DNA from: Cunninghamia lanceolata
Lineage: Eukaryota > Streptophyta > Pinopsida > Cupressales > Cupressaceae
Direction of reading: 5' to 3'
DNA length: 64,000 nt
Assembly (NCBI GenBank): GCA_027924645.1
Contig: BSBN01000860.1
Coordinates: 1,240,001-1,304,000 of the forward strand
In this document: positions 19,615-30,228 of the stretch, one piece after another
How positions within the stretch are numbered: position 1 is the stretch's first letter
Layout of the letters: each line of letters starts with the position of its first letter
Translations under genes and position numbers: made by a program
Notes under the pieces: model-generated
What the model was told of the DNA's origin: nothing
Seen by the model: the letters and a program-made list of their open reading frames with translations, nothing else
The model's database searches: none

Positions 19615-22411
19615 TTGATGATGGCTCCTCTGATTATTGTAAAGATTTCTGATAGACCTCGCCCCAAATTTAAGAAACATCCATACAAATCCTTGGAGGT
19701 AGATCCCCTAGGAGCCTTCTCTAGTGTTCCACATGGTGTTTTGCACACAGAAGATATTAGGGTTTACATACATGCAAATATTGAAGAATTTGGTGAATCA
19801 AAGTTAGTGTATATCTATCACAAACAGCTAATAGATGATTCTTTTGAGATTAAACCTCAGTATCAAGCCATCCGAGATAAGCATTTTGCACAGTGCATCA
19901 TTTCCTCTGCTTTGAAGAAGACGAATGGGTCCAGTATGTGTTGAGTAGGGTACATGACAACTTTCTATGGCTTAACAGACCTTGCAAAATCACCAAGGAA
20001 GCAATTAGGGCAGTAACTGGTTTACACTCCTCCGGAGGAATACCTGTCCTCAAATCTGTCAAAAACAACATTGTAACTAAGGCCACTGAATCAAAATTTG
20101 ATAAGAGGGCAATGAACATTGAAGATATTACTGACCCAGATATTAAGTTTGCATCTATGATAATAGGATACAAGATATATCACTCCAGTAGGGAGAATTC
20201 AGTATCTGGGATTGCGGTATATACTGCCTATGAGATGTTGAGAAAGAATGCAGATTATGATCTCTGTGAACTTCTTTTGAGCCAATTAATGGAAAACATA
20301 TAGAAGATCAAAACGGACAAGAAGAACTCCTTTAAATATGGTGGACTAATATTATGCCTATTTTCCTACTTCATGAATGAGCTTCTCGGATCAAATGGCT
20401 GGGTATGGCAGAATGATAGACCGGTTGCCATCCAAATCAGAGACTATTTGCATGGGCTCGGGGATGCTAAAGCAAGAAATATAGCCCTATGGGGATATTT
20501 CAAGAATTTTCAGAACATGATGCAAGAAAGAGAAAGGATTCCCCAATCTCTTGTTGAGAAATACAAAGACACAGTATGTTTTATGGTAGAGACTGATCAG
20601 TGCCTAATGGAGGTAGTAGAACCAAGAACTATATGGATCATGCCCATGGGGTATGAAGTTGATGAACAAATTATGGAGCTGCATGTTCAACACATGCTAA
20701 GTCAGCCAAAGGATCCAAAGGCAAAAAGGTTTGGAACCTTTGAGGAGCTGAGTGTAAAGATTCATGTGAAACTAAGGCAGCCAGAGATCAAGAAGAAAGT
20801 GAGAAAAGAAGTAGAAGATGTTGCCAAAGGCTTTGGCATCTCAAAGGAGGCACTTGATGCCAATAGGAAAAAGATGGAAAGGGCTGACGGTCATGGAGAA
20901 GAAGAGAAGGAAGAGGAATTTGTTGAAAAACCCATGATGTTGTAGTGAAAGCAGTAACTGTGGATGTGAACCTGCAACCCTTAATAGAATTCTATGATGA
21001 ATATAATGAAGCAGATAAAAAGATTCTGGAGGAAGCCACAGTTAAGTTTTTGAACACTTACAATAAAGATTTTATTGAAATTATCTCTCTAAATCCCAAA
21101 AGCTTAGAGAAAAGGCTTGAAATGAGGAAGAACAATGCTCGAGCAAAAGATCTAGAAATCCGGGAACAGATAGCAATTCAGCTATATCCTTCAATCGATC
21201 CCAAGACAAGAAATATGGTATTCAAAGATTGTAAGGATGAGTTTCGAAGCAAAGCCAGGATGAATCAGCTCATGCTTGGTGAAATTGACAAAATGGCAAG
21301 AGAGACCGAAGAGATCCTCTGAAATGCCTTTAAGAAATTCAACATTCCAATTATAGAGGACTTGGGTACTGACCCCTCGACCACAAGTGTTGCAGAAGAG
21401 TCTACTAAGAAAATGACAGAAGAGGCAATTAATACCGGTGCAGAAATAGCTAAGGACTTGGAATCCTCTACTCTAGAAGAGGTGGCCCATGAACAGACTA
21501 ATATCTCTCCTCCAGTTTCCCCTGCTGACTCTGGATCCAAAGGAGAAGAAAGAATAAAGGAGAAAGAAGCAGAGGTGAAGGGAAAAGAAGATATCAGTAC
21601 AAAGGCTGTGGAAGGGGAGAAAGTTCCAAAAGACAGTTTTGTGACTGCAGAAGAAAAGAAAAATCTGTCTCTAGCAAGAGACACTACAGAATCAGTCAAG
21701 GACTTTTTGACAAAAGCAACTATGGAGATTGATGAACCGGAACTATTAAAAGGGCCATTAGATTTTGACTCTCTATCTCTGATGCAAACAATGAAAATAG
21801 CTTCATTTGCAAATGCGAAGGTCAAAGAGAAACTACTGAAATCTCACATGGAAGACCGTGAGCTTTTAGAGGTAGCATCTGGAGTGTTGGAAAAGATCAT
21901 GCCATCTTTTTAGAAGGATCCCACAGCCTCCTCTTCCAGTAATCTCAAAACTCTAGTCAACAGTGTTAGCACACATTTTGATTCTCTAGACAAGTCAGCT
22001 GAAGAAAAGGTCCGGAAGGAGTTTTTGGATAAGAGATTCTCTGAAGTACAGGGTCTGATAACAAATGATAGGAGAGTTATGGATATTGGGATAAAGAGCT
22101 TGGAAAATGCTCTTAAAGATGGCAAAAATATGTACAAATTTTGCTTATCTTGGCCCACAGTGACCAAAGATATTGAGAGGAAAGTAAAAGAACAAGAGGA
22201 TAAACTATTAAGTCTATCTCAAAGTTTTGATCCTCTCTCATCCTCCATAGTAAATCAAGAGTGTCAGATTAATGCAATCACAAATGCAATAAAGAATTTT
22301 GAGAAGGAAAGGAAGAACATAATTAGCCGGATGGGTGAACTTAGAAGGATCATTATCCCTAAATTAGAGGCCATGCATGAGGCCATAAGTGATGCTCAGA
22401 CTACTGCCTGA
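19615..22411 (+). pseudogene. Orphan second ORF of the LARD-like element, unknown function
   Basis: One long coding region, about 930 codons, broken by a frameshift near 19900-19930 and stops near 20301, 20943, 21320 and 21912. The first third (KSLEVDPLGAFSSVPHG; FLWLNRPCKITKEAIRAVTG; DIKFASMIIGYKIYHSS; VYTAYEMLRKNADYDLCELL) reads as a globular domain. The style is that of orphan ORFs in plant non-autonomous elements, but I cannot name a family. From about 21360 it becomes acidic, Glu/Lys/Ser-rich and probably disordered. The last part (22025-22411) looks like a coiled coil ending MGELRRIIIPKLEAMHEA. It stands where pol should be. No RT, integrase or nuclease motif is visible. Confidence 0.6.
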
Positions 22412-22805
22412 ACCAATGATCCAACAGATCTTAAGAGGGCAGAAGCTTTTGCGTTCCTTTTGAGTGGTCATATTTCAATTTTGGACAGAATGAAGCAAAG
22501 TTGGGCTACAGAATTTATTCAATAAAAGACAACTTTTGTAGACATACTTCAGTATATGTGAGTATGACATATGTATATACTTATGCGGCTAAGTATAGTT
22601 AAATTTTTGAAAGTTTTGATATGCAGACCCTACCCTTTGCCATTGATGTCAAAGGGGGAGTGAAGAGCAGTGAAAAATGAGGAATCCAACTAAGGGGGAG
22701 CTCCAAAAAATGTATATAAAATAAGAGCATCAGCAAAGGGGGAGCATAGTGTAAACACTTAGTCATTTTTCACTAAGTGTTTCCATCAATGCCAAAGGGG
22801 GAGAT
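22412..22805 (+). other. 3' untranslated region with four polypurine tracts
   Basis: AAGGGGGAG-type tracts occur at about 22652, 22693, 22735 and 22794-22805; the last abuts the 3' LTR. Repeated polypurine tracts before the 3' LTR are described for Sireviruses. The phrase CCATTGATGTCAAAGGGGGAG is shared almost exactly with the copia element at about 30040-30060. Confidence 0.8.
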
Positions 22806-23899
22806 TGTTGGCAAGAGACACTATATGGATTCATGAATGTTGTCATTGATGGCAACAAAGTTCATCCCACACATCCGCAGGACATGGTATGTCTATACTG
22901 GAAGTCAGAGTGAAGAATGTTGTGGTCCGGTAAACAAGAACAGAGCAGTCAGTAAGGTCTGACAGACAAGTCCGGATCTCTCAGTAGAAGTATCTCAGTG
23001 AAGTGTGGATTTGGGGAAGTCAAGATTAGTATCTTGACTGATAGATTCCAAGGTTTGAGCCTCCGATGTGGAAAGGATAAAGAGATATGAATGCTTGAGT
23101 GTCAGGTTCCCAAGTGACAGTGTGAACAGAGGAAGAACTGACTGGAAGTACATTAGACATTATTTCGGATGTGTTACTGATGTTGGAAAAGGTTATGAAG
23201 GCATAAATTATGTTTGGCCGACATGATTAATGATTTCCACAAGTATATCCTTGATGCACATTACTTGGTAAGAAAGGATTCAGCTGACAGATCAGAGTTT
23301 ATTGAAAATATTGATTATTCCGGGTGCCGACTAGAAAGGTGATGAAATCATTTTTGCGGATATATATATGATAGATTTAGTTATGAGTTGTGTTGAAGTT
23401 GTAAGTGATGTACGAAGAAAAGCAGTAGAGCCAAATAAAAGCAGAAAGGAAGATCCAGTATGTGAAAGGAAAGCAGCATAAAAGAAGAGGAAAGGTGAAG
23501 TGCAGTAGATCAGTATACAGAGCCTAACCAGAACTAAACTCCAGCATATGTTGATGCTCCTTATCAGTTCAAGTATTGCATTACACTCTTTATAAATTGT
23601 AGATAGTGTGTCTCATGTAGGCAGTGTGCCTCTTGTGAGCAGTGTGCTCGGGCAGTGAGCCCTAATTGGCAAGTGCCATTTTGTACTTCCATTCTTCTAA
23701 TAGAGAATACAATCTTGGGTTAATCACCCCGTGGTTTTCTCCCTTAATAGGGTTTCCATGTCAAAAATATTGTGTCATGTGTTTTTCTATTTCATGGTTA
23801 TGTTTGCTTGTTTAAATTGATACTGCACTAATCATTAAGAAAGTTCAGAAAGCTGAAATAATTAAGATAACTGATTCACCCCCCTCTCAGTTATCAACA
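22806..23899 (+). repeat. 3' LTR of the LARD-like element
   Basis: 1094 bp, TGTTGGC...TCAACA, the partner of 16677-17775 and followed by the target duplication CAACG. Confidence 0.92.
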
Positions 23900-23904
23900 C
23901 AACG

Positions 23905-24354
23905 CCTGTGCCTATTTTTAGAAACCAAAATGGAATTCATGTACTTGGAGCATGGGCAACCTTCCACTGTGAATCACTCACAAAACAAGAATTTAGATGC
24001 TTGGACACAAATTCACATGCAGATTTGAAGAACTTCTCGAGCCTATGTGAAATTTGATCACAATTTATGGGAGTTACTACTTCAATTGAGAGGTTGTTGC
24101 AACAAATTTAAAGAGAAAATATCCTGAGATGTCTAAGATTACAAGTGTCAGCTATATAGAACATCTAGATGGACATCTCTATTATAAGTACAAGTTTCTC
24201 TGAGGAGAAAAGATCTCTTGCCATCTTCTAGATTGCATGTAATGTTTGAGACTCAGGCCGAATATGTATGTGTCCTCTAGTTTGGTGTATTCTTTGGTGT
24301 CAAATGTTGTATGTCTAGTCTTGAGTCTCTATGTCATATATTATTTGTAAAATC
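23905..24354. other. Pre-insertion sequence between two LTR elements, no gene seen
   Basis: This 450-bp stretch joins 16676 on its left (across the LARD-like element) and 31571 on its right (across the copia element). The two elements are neighbours, not nested in each other. No coding feature is visible. Confidence 0.6.
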
Positions 24355-25677
24355 TGTTGCAAATATGTGCCTAATTGGTGTTGTCATTGATGTCAACATA
24401 TCCTTGTTGCCATTGGTGTCAACTATATCCTATTTTACTATCTGTATAGAAGACCAAATTGTTGAGGATATAGAGAAAATTAATGACAATCAATGCATGC
24501 AGACCATATGGCTATGTAGAGGATTGTCAGAGGTTGCTCTAGTTAAGATTTGAAGAAGTTTTGGCCATCTAAGTACAACCAGATTTTGCAGTATTCAGAA
24601 GAGACAGTGTAACAGTAAGTTGGTCCGGATTGCTCCGCGGTAAAATATTATGGTCTGCAGATCTGAAGGCATGTTTGGGAAGTTAGTGTGCATCATCAAC
24701 TCTAGTGGTTCATGGTTTGGAGGTCTGCAAACTATCCTTCTAGTTTGACAGTCATCACAGATAGTGTTCTTTAGGTTCTGGAGGAAGATACAAATGATTC
24801 TGGTAATTTAGTTTAGAGTGAATGTTATTGGTGAACTCAATGTGCTTGTGGAGGTCTCTATATTGTGTGGCTACTATGTTGGAGGTCCGCATTGAAGTTT
24901 GATCTTGTTGATTGAAGATTTCTTCCTTGCAGTTGATGTTCTTCCCAGTCTTGGCTGACTGGATGATCTCAGCATGTTGCGGATGATCTTAAGAGCATTT
25001 TATGAAGCATGGTATGTGAATGGAGGAAGTTTCAAGTCTCAGCTATGTTTGGTCGACAGTGTGAAAATCCACATTAAGTTTAGCCAACCTTATTGATCAT
25101 TCTAAGGTTGATGAAGTGTATAAATACTTGTTGAAGAGTTGTGGAAAATCATCATTGTATAAAATGAATTAAATCCAAAGGAAGGATCAAAAGCATAGTA
25201 GAGAAGCAGAGAAGCGAAGGGAGTATAGAGAGTAGAGTTAGTGAAGAAGAATTTGAAGATAGTAGTAGAAGTTTTGTGAGCCTTCAAAGGGACTGATTCA
25301 GGCATGAATGCAGATGCTATTTTTCAATTCATTATCTCTATGTAATTCATAAATTCTTATAGGCAGTGAGCCTCTTCTTGAGCAGTGAGCTCTAGGCAGT
25401 GCCCCTGAAGGCATGTGCCTTTTATTTTCTTAAGTACTTTTAACAGGGTATGCATTTTTGTGGGTTAACCCCCACTGTGGTTTTTCCCTTAACTGGGTTT
25501 TCCACGTCAAAATTCTGGTGTTGTGTGTTCTTGTTATTTCTGCTCATGTGTTGATTCATGCTTAATTGTTTACATCATTAATCTGATTAAGAAAGAAGAT
25601 TTAAAAGTTTAGAAAAGTTTAAAGTTTAGGGACAACTGATTCACCCCCCCTCTCAGTTGTCTAGACTAATTCCAACA
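24355..25677 (+). repeat. 5' LTR of the Sirevirus-like copia
   Basis: 1323 bp, TGTTGCAAATATGTGCC...TTCCAACA. A TATA box lies at 25119-25126. The end of the LTR (TTCCACGTCAAAA; GATTCACCCCCCCTCTCAGTTGTC) resembles that of the LARD-like element. Confidence 0.93.
25119..25126 (+). promoter_or_regulatory. TATA box of the copia LTR
   Basis: TATAAATA in the context GAAGTGTATAAATACTTG, conserved at 31012-31019 in the 3' LTR. It is the likely pol II promoter of the element. Confidence 0.6.
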
Positions 25678-25679
25678 AT

Positions 25680-25691
25680 TGGTATCAGAGC
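25680..25691 (+). other. Primer-binding site of the Sirevirus-like copia
   Basis: TGGTATCAGAGC, two bases inside the 5' LTR end; initiator Met tRNA type. The leader that follows (CTAAGTTCCTC) parallels CCAAGTTCCTC in the LARD-like element. Confidence 0.92.
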
Positions 25692-25731
25692 TAAGTTCCT
25701 CTAAAAAGAGCTTAACCGCCTTAGGAGATCC

Positions 25732-26655
25732 ATGATGTCGACTTACAAAAAGGATAGTCCAAGATTCGATGGAACAAATTACTCTATTTGGAAGAGTCGC
25801 ATGGAGTGTCATTTACAATGCATAGGTGATGCTTATTGGTTGATAACCAAAGATAAGTATGAACCTCCAGAGAAAGGTCCTGCAACTCTAGATGAACTCA
25901 AGGATGCTGAAAATAACCTTCAAGCTAAAGAAGCCTTGCTGACTGCCCTGACTGATTCAGAAATGACAAATTATGTTTTTAGATAGAAAACTACTCATGA
26001 AATCTGGGAGAAGTTGGAGAATTTGTATGAAGGAGATAAATATATCAAATGTACCAAACTACAAAGTTTGAGAGGAAAATTTGAAAATCTAAGGATGAGT
26101 GAAGATGAAAACATCACAATCTACATGCAAAAGATAAATGAACTTATGTGTGGGATCAGGTGTGCTGGCGAAATTTTGGAAGAATAAAAAATTGTGGTAA
26201 AAGTGCTCAGATCTTTGCCTAATTCATACAAACATAAGGTTTCTGCCATAGAGGAGATCAGGACTGTCTCAGATGTTACAAGAGATCACCTAGTTGGCAA
26301 AATTTCAGCTTTTGAATTAAGTGAATTTGGTGATTCTCTTCCTAAGTCTGAATCTGCATTCAAAGCCAGTGTATATGGAAAACAAAGATATGATCCAGGT
26401 GAAACCTCTTCTGCAAGATCAAACAGATTCGTGAAGACAAGGAAGGATCTTAAAGATGTAGAAATAGAAACTGTAGATCTTGAAGCTATTATTACTAAAA
26501 GAATGCCAAGAGGATCCGGTAAGTTTGAAGGAAAATTACCTCTCAAATGTTTTTCTTGTAATAAGATTGGTCATTTTACCTCAAGATGTCTAGAGAGGTT
26601 TTCAAAACCTAACCCTAACAGGTACAAGGGTCAGAAGAAATGTTACTATGTCTAA
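25732..26655 (+). pseudogene. Copia Gag with CCHC zinc knuckle
   Basis: Gag would form the virus-like particle. It starts at the ATG at 25732 (MMSTYKKDSPRFDGTNYSIW), where FDGTNYSIWKSRMECHLQCI is the classic copia gag opening. A TAG at 25984 replaces what is normally Trp, in the context VFR-stop-KTTHEIWEKLE. A TAA near 26186 follows GEILEE. Then VVKVLRSLPNSYKHKVSAIEE (from 26195) continues the domain. An intact CX2CX4HX4C knuckle, CFSCNKIGHFTSRC, is encoded at 26548-26589. Length and domain order are normal for copia. The two stops make it non-functional. Confidence 0.92.
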
Positions 26656-26819
26656 GAAGATGGAGAAGAAGGGGTCACAGATGATGAATCTGATCATGGA
26701 GGTTCCTCTGAAAATTATTGGGTGTTCATTGCCATCAAAGAAGAAGATTTGGTGTCTACTTAATCTACTAGCTATGCTAATGTGGAAAGTGCCTTGGCTA
26801 CTTAGGTTATTGAAAAAGA

Positions 26820-27032
26820 TGAATAGGTGATTGATAGTGGATGTTCTCATCATATGACTGGTGACAAGAGTAAGTTTGTGAGTTTTGCAAATTATGAAGG
26901 ACTTGTAAAATTTGGAGACAACTTAGCTGGTAGAATCTGTGGCAAGGATCCATCTATTTTGATGGTAAGAACAACACCAATGATGTTTTGTATGTGGAAG
27001 GACTGAAACATAATCTTCTCAGTGTTGGATAG
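26820..27032 (+). pseudogene. Copia aspartic protease
   Basis: VIDSGCSHHMTGDKSKF is encoded from 26827, with the catalytic DSG. The codon just before it is TAG at 26824, where copia proteins have Trp. FVSFANYEGLVKFGDN and, after a frameshift near 26940-26960, VLYVEGLKHNLLSVG follow. The protease would mature Gag-Pol. The copy is broken by the stop, the frameshift and a further TAG near 27030 within SVG-stop-LVDKG, where Gln is usual. Confidence 0.9.
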
Positions 27033-28010
27033 TTGGTTGACAAGGGTTATGATCTTCAATTCAAGGATGGAAAATGCAGAATCTTGGAAAGTTTCGGAAC
27101 TGAAATTGCATCCGGTACTCAAACTAGAGGTAACATCTTTCACTTAAGTAGTTCAGGCAAAAGTTGTTTGATTTCTCAAACAGATCAAATTTGGTTATGG
27201 CATAGGAGGATGTGTCATGTGAATTTTGATAACATTGTCAAAATAAGTTCCACTCAAGTTGTAAGAGATCTTCCAAGACTTGTGAAACCTGATAGCATAT
27301 GTAGAGAATGTCAATTGGGTAAATAAAGTAGAATTTCATTCAAAAGTAAGGAATAAGGTTCAAGTGGGAGATTGGAACTGGTACATACTAATCTATGTGG
27401 TCCTGCTAAAATTAGGAGTATGCAAGGAGACAAATATTTCATGTTGCTGATTGATGATTACTCCCAGATGATGTGGGTAACTTTCCTAAAAGAAAAATCA
27501 GAAGCTCTTGATAAGTTTAAGGTGTTCAAGATGATGGTTGAAAATGAGATTGATGGGAAATTGAAGTGTCTAAGATCTAACAGAGGTGTAGAATTCACTT
27601 CTGGTGAGTTTGATGCTTTTTGTGAAAAGCATGGAATAAAAAGACAGTTATCTACTCCTAGGACTCCTCAGTAAAATGGAGTTGTAGAAAGGAAAAACTG
27701 GACCATTCAAGAAGCTACCAAGACCATGATGATGGAAACAAATATTCCTCAAATTTATTGGAGGGAAGCTGTGAGTACTGTTGTCTACACTCTTAATCAG
27801 GTGCAGATCAAAGGAAATTCTGGTAAGACTCCTTATGAACTATGGTTTGGTCATCCTCCTACTTTGAGATATTTTAGAGTTTTTGGTAGTAAATGCTATA
27901 TCAAAAGAGATGAGGATTTGGGCAAGTTTGAGGCCAGAAATGATGAAAGAATATTTTGGGATACTCAACTCAAAGTAAGGCTTACCGGTGCTTCAACAAA
28001 AGGTTGAAAA
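27033..28010 (+). pseudogene. Copia integrase
   Basis: The zinc-binding HHCC region reads WLWHRRMCHVNFDNI then CRECQLGK (27190-27325). The catalytic core begins LELVHTNLCGP, where the first catalytic Asp has become Asn (GAT to AAT), followed by FMLLIDDYSQMMWV with the second Asp. After TPRTPQ a TAA at 27673 replaces the usual second Gln; then NGVVERKN carries the catalytic Glu. ANFG-type end motifs are seen as TPYELWFGHPPTLRYFRVFG (27830-27890). With the first catalytic residue lost and two stops, it cannot integrate. Confidence 0.93.
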
Positions 28011-28349
28011 AGATTGTTGAAAGTGCTAATGTTAAAATTGATGAAAGCAAAGAAGGACATTCCAGGTACTGCAGATATGATTTAGATGATCAAGTTGAAA
28101 GTCAAAGAATGCAAGTTCAAATCTAGACTTAGATTCAGATTGATCCAGTAATTCCAGTAACTCAAGAGATTAGTGCAGAAGATGAGGAACAAGTTCAAGA
28201 AAAAAAGTTCAAACAATTTCCAAAACTCCTAGGTATGTAAGGTTGAATCATCCTGAAGATCAAATCATACAAGATAAGGGTAAATGTGTACGAACTAGGA
28301 GAAAATTTTCTAAAGATCAAGAGGAGATTTGTTTGATTTCAAAGATTCA
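28011..28349 (+). pseudogene. Copia integrase-RT linker, badly broken
   Basis: This is the expected acidic, poorly conserved linker. It has several stops in all frames and no motif apart from a phrase YCRYDLDDQVESQR near 28070. Confidence 0.6.
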
Positions 28350-29250
28350 ACCTAAATCAGTAAGTGAAGCTTGCAATGATGAAAACTGGGTTAAAGCAAC
28401 GGAAGAAGAATTGATGTAAATTGAAAAGAATCACACTTGGGATCTTGTTCCTAGACCTGAGGACAAAAATGTGATTGAAACCAAATGGGTCTTCTAGAAT
28501 AAACTGAATGAAGATGGTGAAGTTGTAAGGAATAAGGCAAGGTTGGTGTGTAAAGGCTATTCTCAAGTGGAAGGAATTGATTTTGAAGAAACTTTTGCCC
28601 CGGTGGCAAGGATAGAGGCAGTTAGATTATTTCTTGCTTTTGCTTCTTTCAGAGATTTTAAAGTATATCAGATGGATGTCAAGTCAGCATTCCTAAATGG
28701 AGATTTGGAGGAAGAAGTCTATATTGAGCAACCAAAAGGATTTCAGTTGTCTGATAAGGAGATATGGTTTGTAGACTGAGAAAAGCCTTATATGGACTCA
28801 AGTAAGCTCCAAGAGCCTGGTATGCCAAATTGGATAAACATTTACTTAAGCTAGGTTTTAGTAAAGGCACTGTTGATAGTAATATGTACTTCAAGATTAA
28901 TCATGAGGACATTCTAATTGTTGAGGTTTTTGTTGATGATATCATTTTTGGTGGAAATGAATGTATGTACAAAGCATTTGTTGATCAGATGAAAAGTGAG
29001 TTTGAGATGTCAATGTTTGGCGAGATGAATTTCTTCCTAGGTCTGTAATTATTCAGTCGAATAAAGGTATCTTCATATCTCAGTCTAAGTATGTGATAGA
29101 ATTGTTGAAGAAGTTTGGAATGGAAGATTCAAAGCCAGTAGGTACACCTATGGTAACCGGATGCAAGCTAGGCAAAGATGATGACTCCCCTAAGGCAAAT
29201 TAGAAAAGGTATAGATCAATGATTGGAGGATTGTTTTATCTAACTTAGAC
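28350..29250 (+). pseudogene. Copia reverse transcriptase
   Basis: HTWDLVPRPEDKNVIETKWVF (28434-28496) opens the domain. A TAG at 28497 follows, then [20 protein letters not shown] and [20 protein letters not shown] (28500-28640), and [20 protein letters not shown] (28670-28730). LYGLK-stop-APRAWYAKLD has TAA for the usual Gln near 28801. The catalytic box reads VFVDDIIFGG at about 28926-28955. A frameshift lies near 28765 and a TAA after FFLGL near 29046. It would copy the element RNA; the breaks make it inactive. Confidence 0.94.
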
Positions 29251-29883
29251 CAGACCTGACATCATGAATGCAGTTGGACTTGTTGCCAGATTTCAAGTTG
29301 ATCCAAAAGAATCTCATGTTATGGCAATAAAAAGAATTTTTAGGTATCTCAAGGGGACAATTGACTATGGACTATGGTATCCAAAGGACAATGACTTCAC
29401 TCTTCATGCATAAATAGATGTTGATTGGGCAGGAGATGTGGATGATAGAAAAAATACTAGTGGTGGTGCATTCTTCTTGGGAAGGAGATTGGTCTCTTAG
29501 ATGAGCAAAAAAAAAGAGGCAATATCTCTGTCTACTACAGAGGCAGAGTATATAGCAGTAGAAAATAATTGTAGTCAAGTTCTGTGGATGAAGCAAATGC
29601 TGAAGGACATCAGAATTGTGTTTGAGGAGCTAGTCACAATCTTCTGTGATAATTCAAGTACTATAAGCATCTCAAATAATCCGGTATTGCATTAAAAAAC
29701 AAAACATATATCTATCAAGTTTCATTTCTTGAGAGAGAAGGTAAATGAGAATGAAGTCAAGTTGGAGTTTGTGCCTTCCAAAGATTAGAACATAGATATC
29801 TTCACTAAGCCTCTTCCCAAGGATACTTTTGAGTATCTCATAGAGAAGCTAGGGGTTATTACCCCTCTTGATCAGAACTAACG
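29251..29883 (+). pseudogene. Copia RNase H
   Basis: RNase H would remove the RNA strand during reverse transcription. DVDWAGDVDDRKNTSGGAFF (29418-29475) holds the first acidic residues. SKKKEAISLSTTEAEYIAVE (29504-29563) holds the catalytic Glu. IFCDNSSTISISNNPVLH (29640-29693) holds the next Asp, and NENEVKLEFVPSKD then IDIFTKPLP mark the end. Stops at about 29412, 29499, 29694 and 29789 stand where Tyr, Trp, Ser and Gln are usual. The reading frame ends ITPLDQN at 29883. Confidence 0.93.
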
Positions 29884-30228
29884 TGCACTTATGTGCATCA
29901 ATCTGGTGGAATTCTCTATCATATCTTGAGATTCAGATTTGTGTTGTGAGGGTACTACTCCAAGGAGTAGTCAGTATGTAAATGATATAGATTAGTCTGA
30001 AATAAAAAAAGAGGGAGAAAAGGTAGCAAATATGTGCCCTTTACCATTGATGTCAAAGGGGGAGAGAAGTCATATGAAAAACTTGGAAGTGAATAATTAC
30101 TGGTGAAAGGGAGAGCAGTGAAGGAAATGATTGCAAGTATGATAAGAGAAAGGGGGAGAAGTTCTTGTCTTGATGGTTGAATTTAGTTTTTCACATCATA
30201 TGTTGCCATCAATGACAAAGGGGGAGAT
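29884..30228 (+). other. Copia 3' untranslated region with repeated polypurine tracts
   Basis: AAAGGGGGAG-type tracts lie at about 30054, 30148 and 30217-30228, with a weaker AAAGGGAGAG near 30107. The last abuts the 3' LTR. Multiple tracts are a Sirevirus trait. Confidence 0.8.

Larger units (their letters stand above)
16677..23899 (+). mobile_element. Large non-autonomous LTR retrotransposon without pol (LARD-like)
   Basis: 7223 bp, flanked by the perfect 5-bp duplication CAACG (16672-16676 and 23900-23904). LTRs of about 1.1 kb both begin TGTTGGCAAGAGAC and end TTATCAACA. The interior holds a gag-like ORF and a long orphan second ORF but no protease, integrase, RT or RNase H motifs. The first ~400 aligned LTR bases show roughly 18 differences by eye. 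The LTR end, primer site, leader and polypurine tracts resemble those of the copia element at 24355-31570, which could have supplied the enzymes. Confidence 0.92.
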
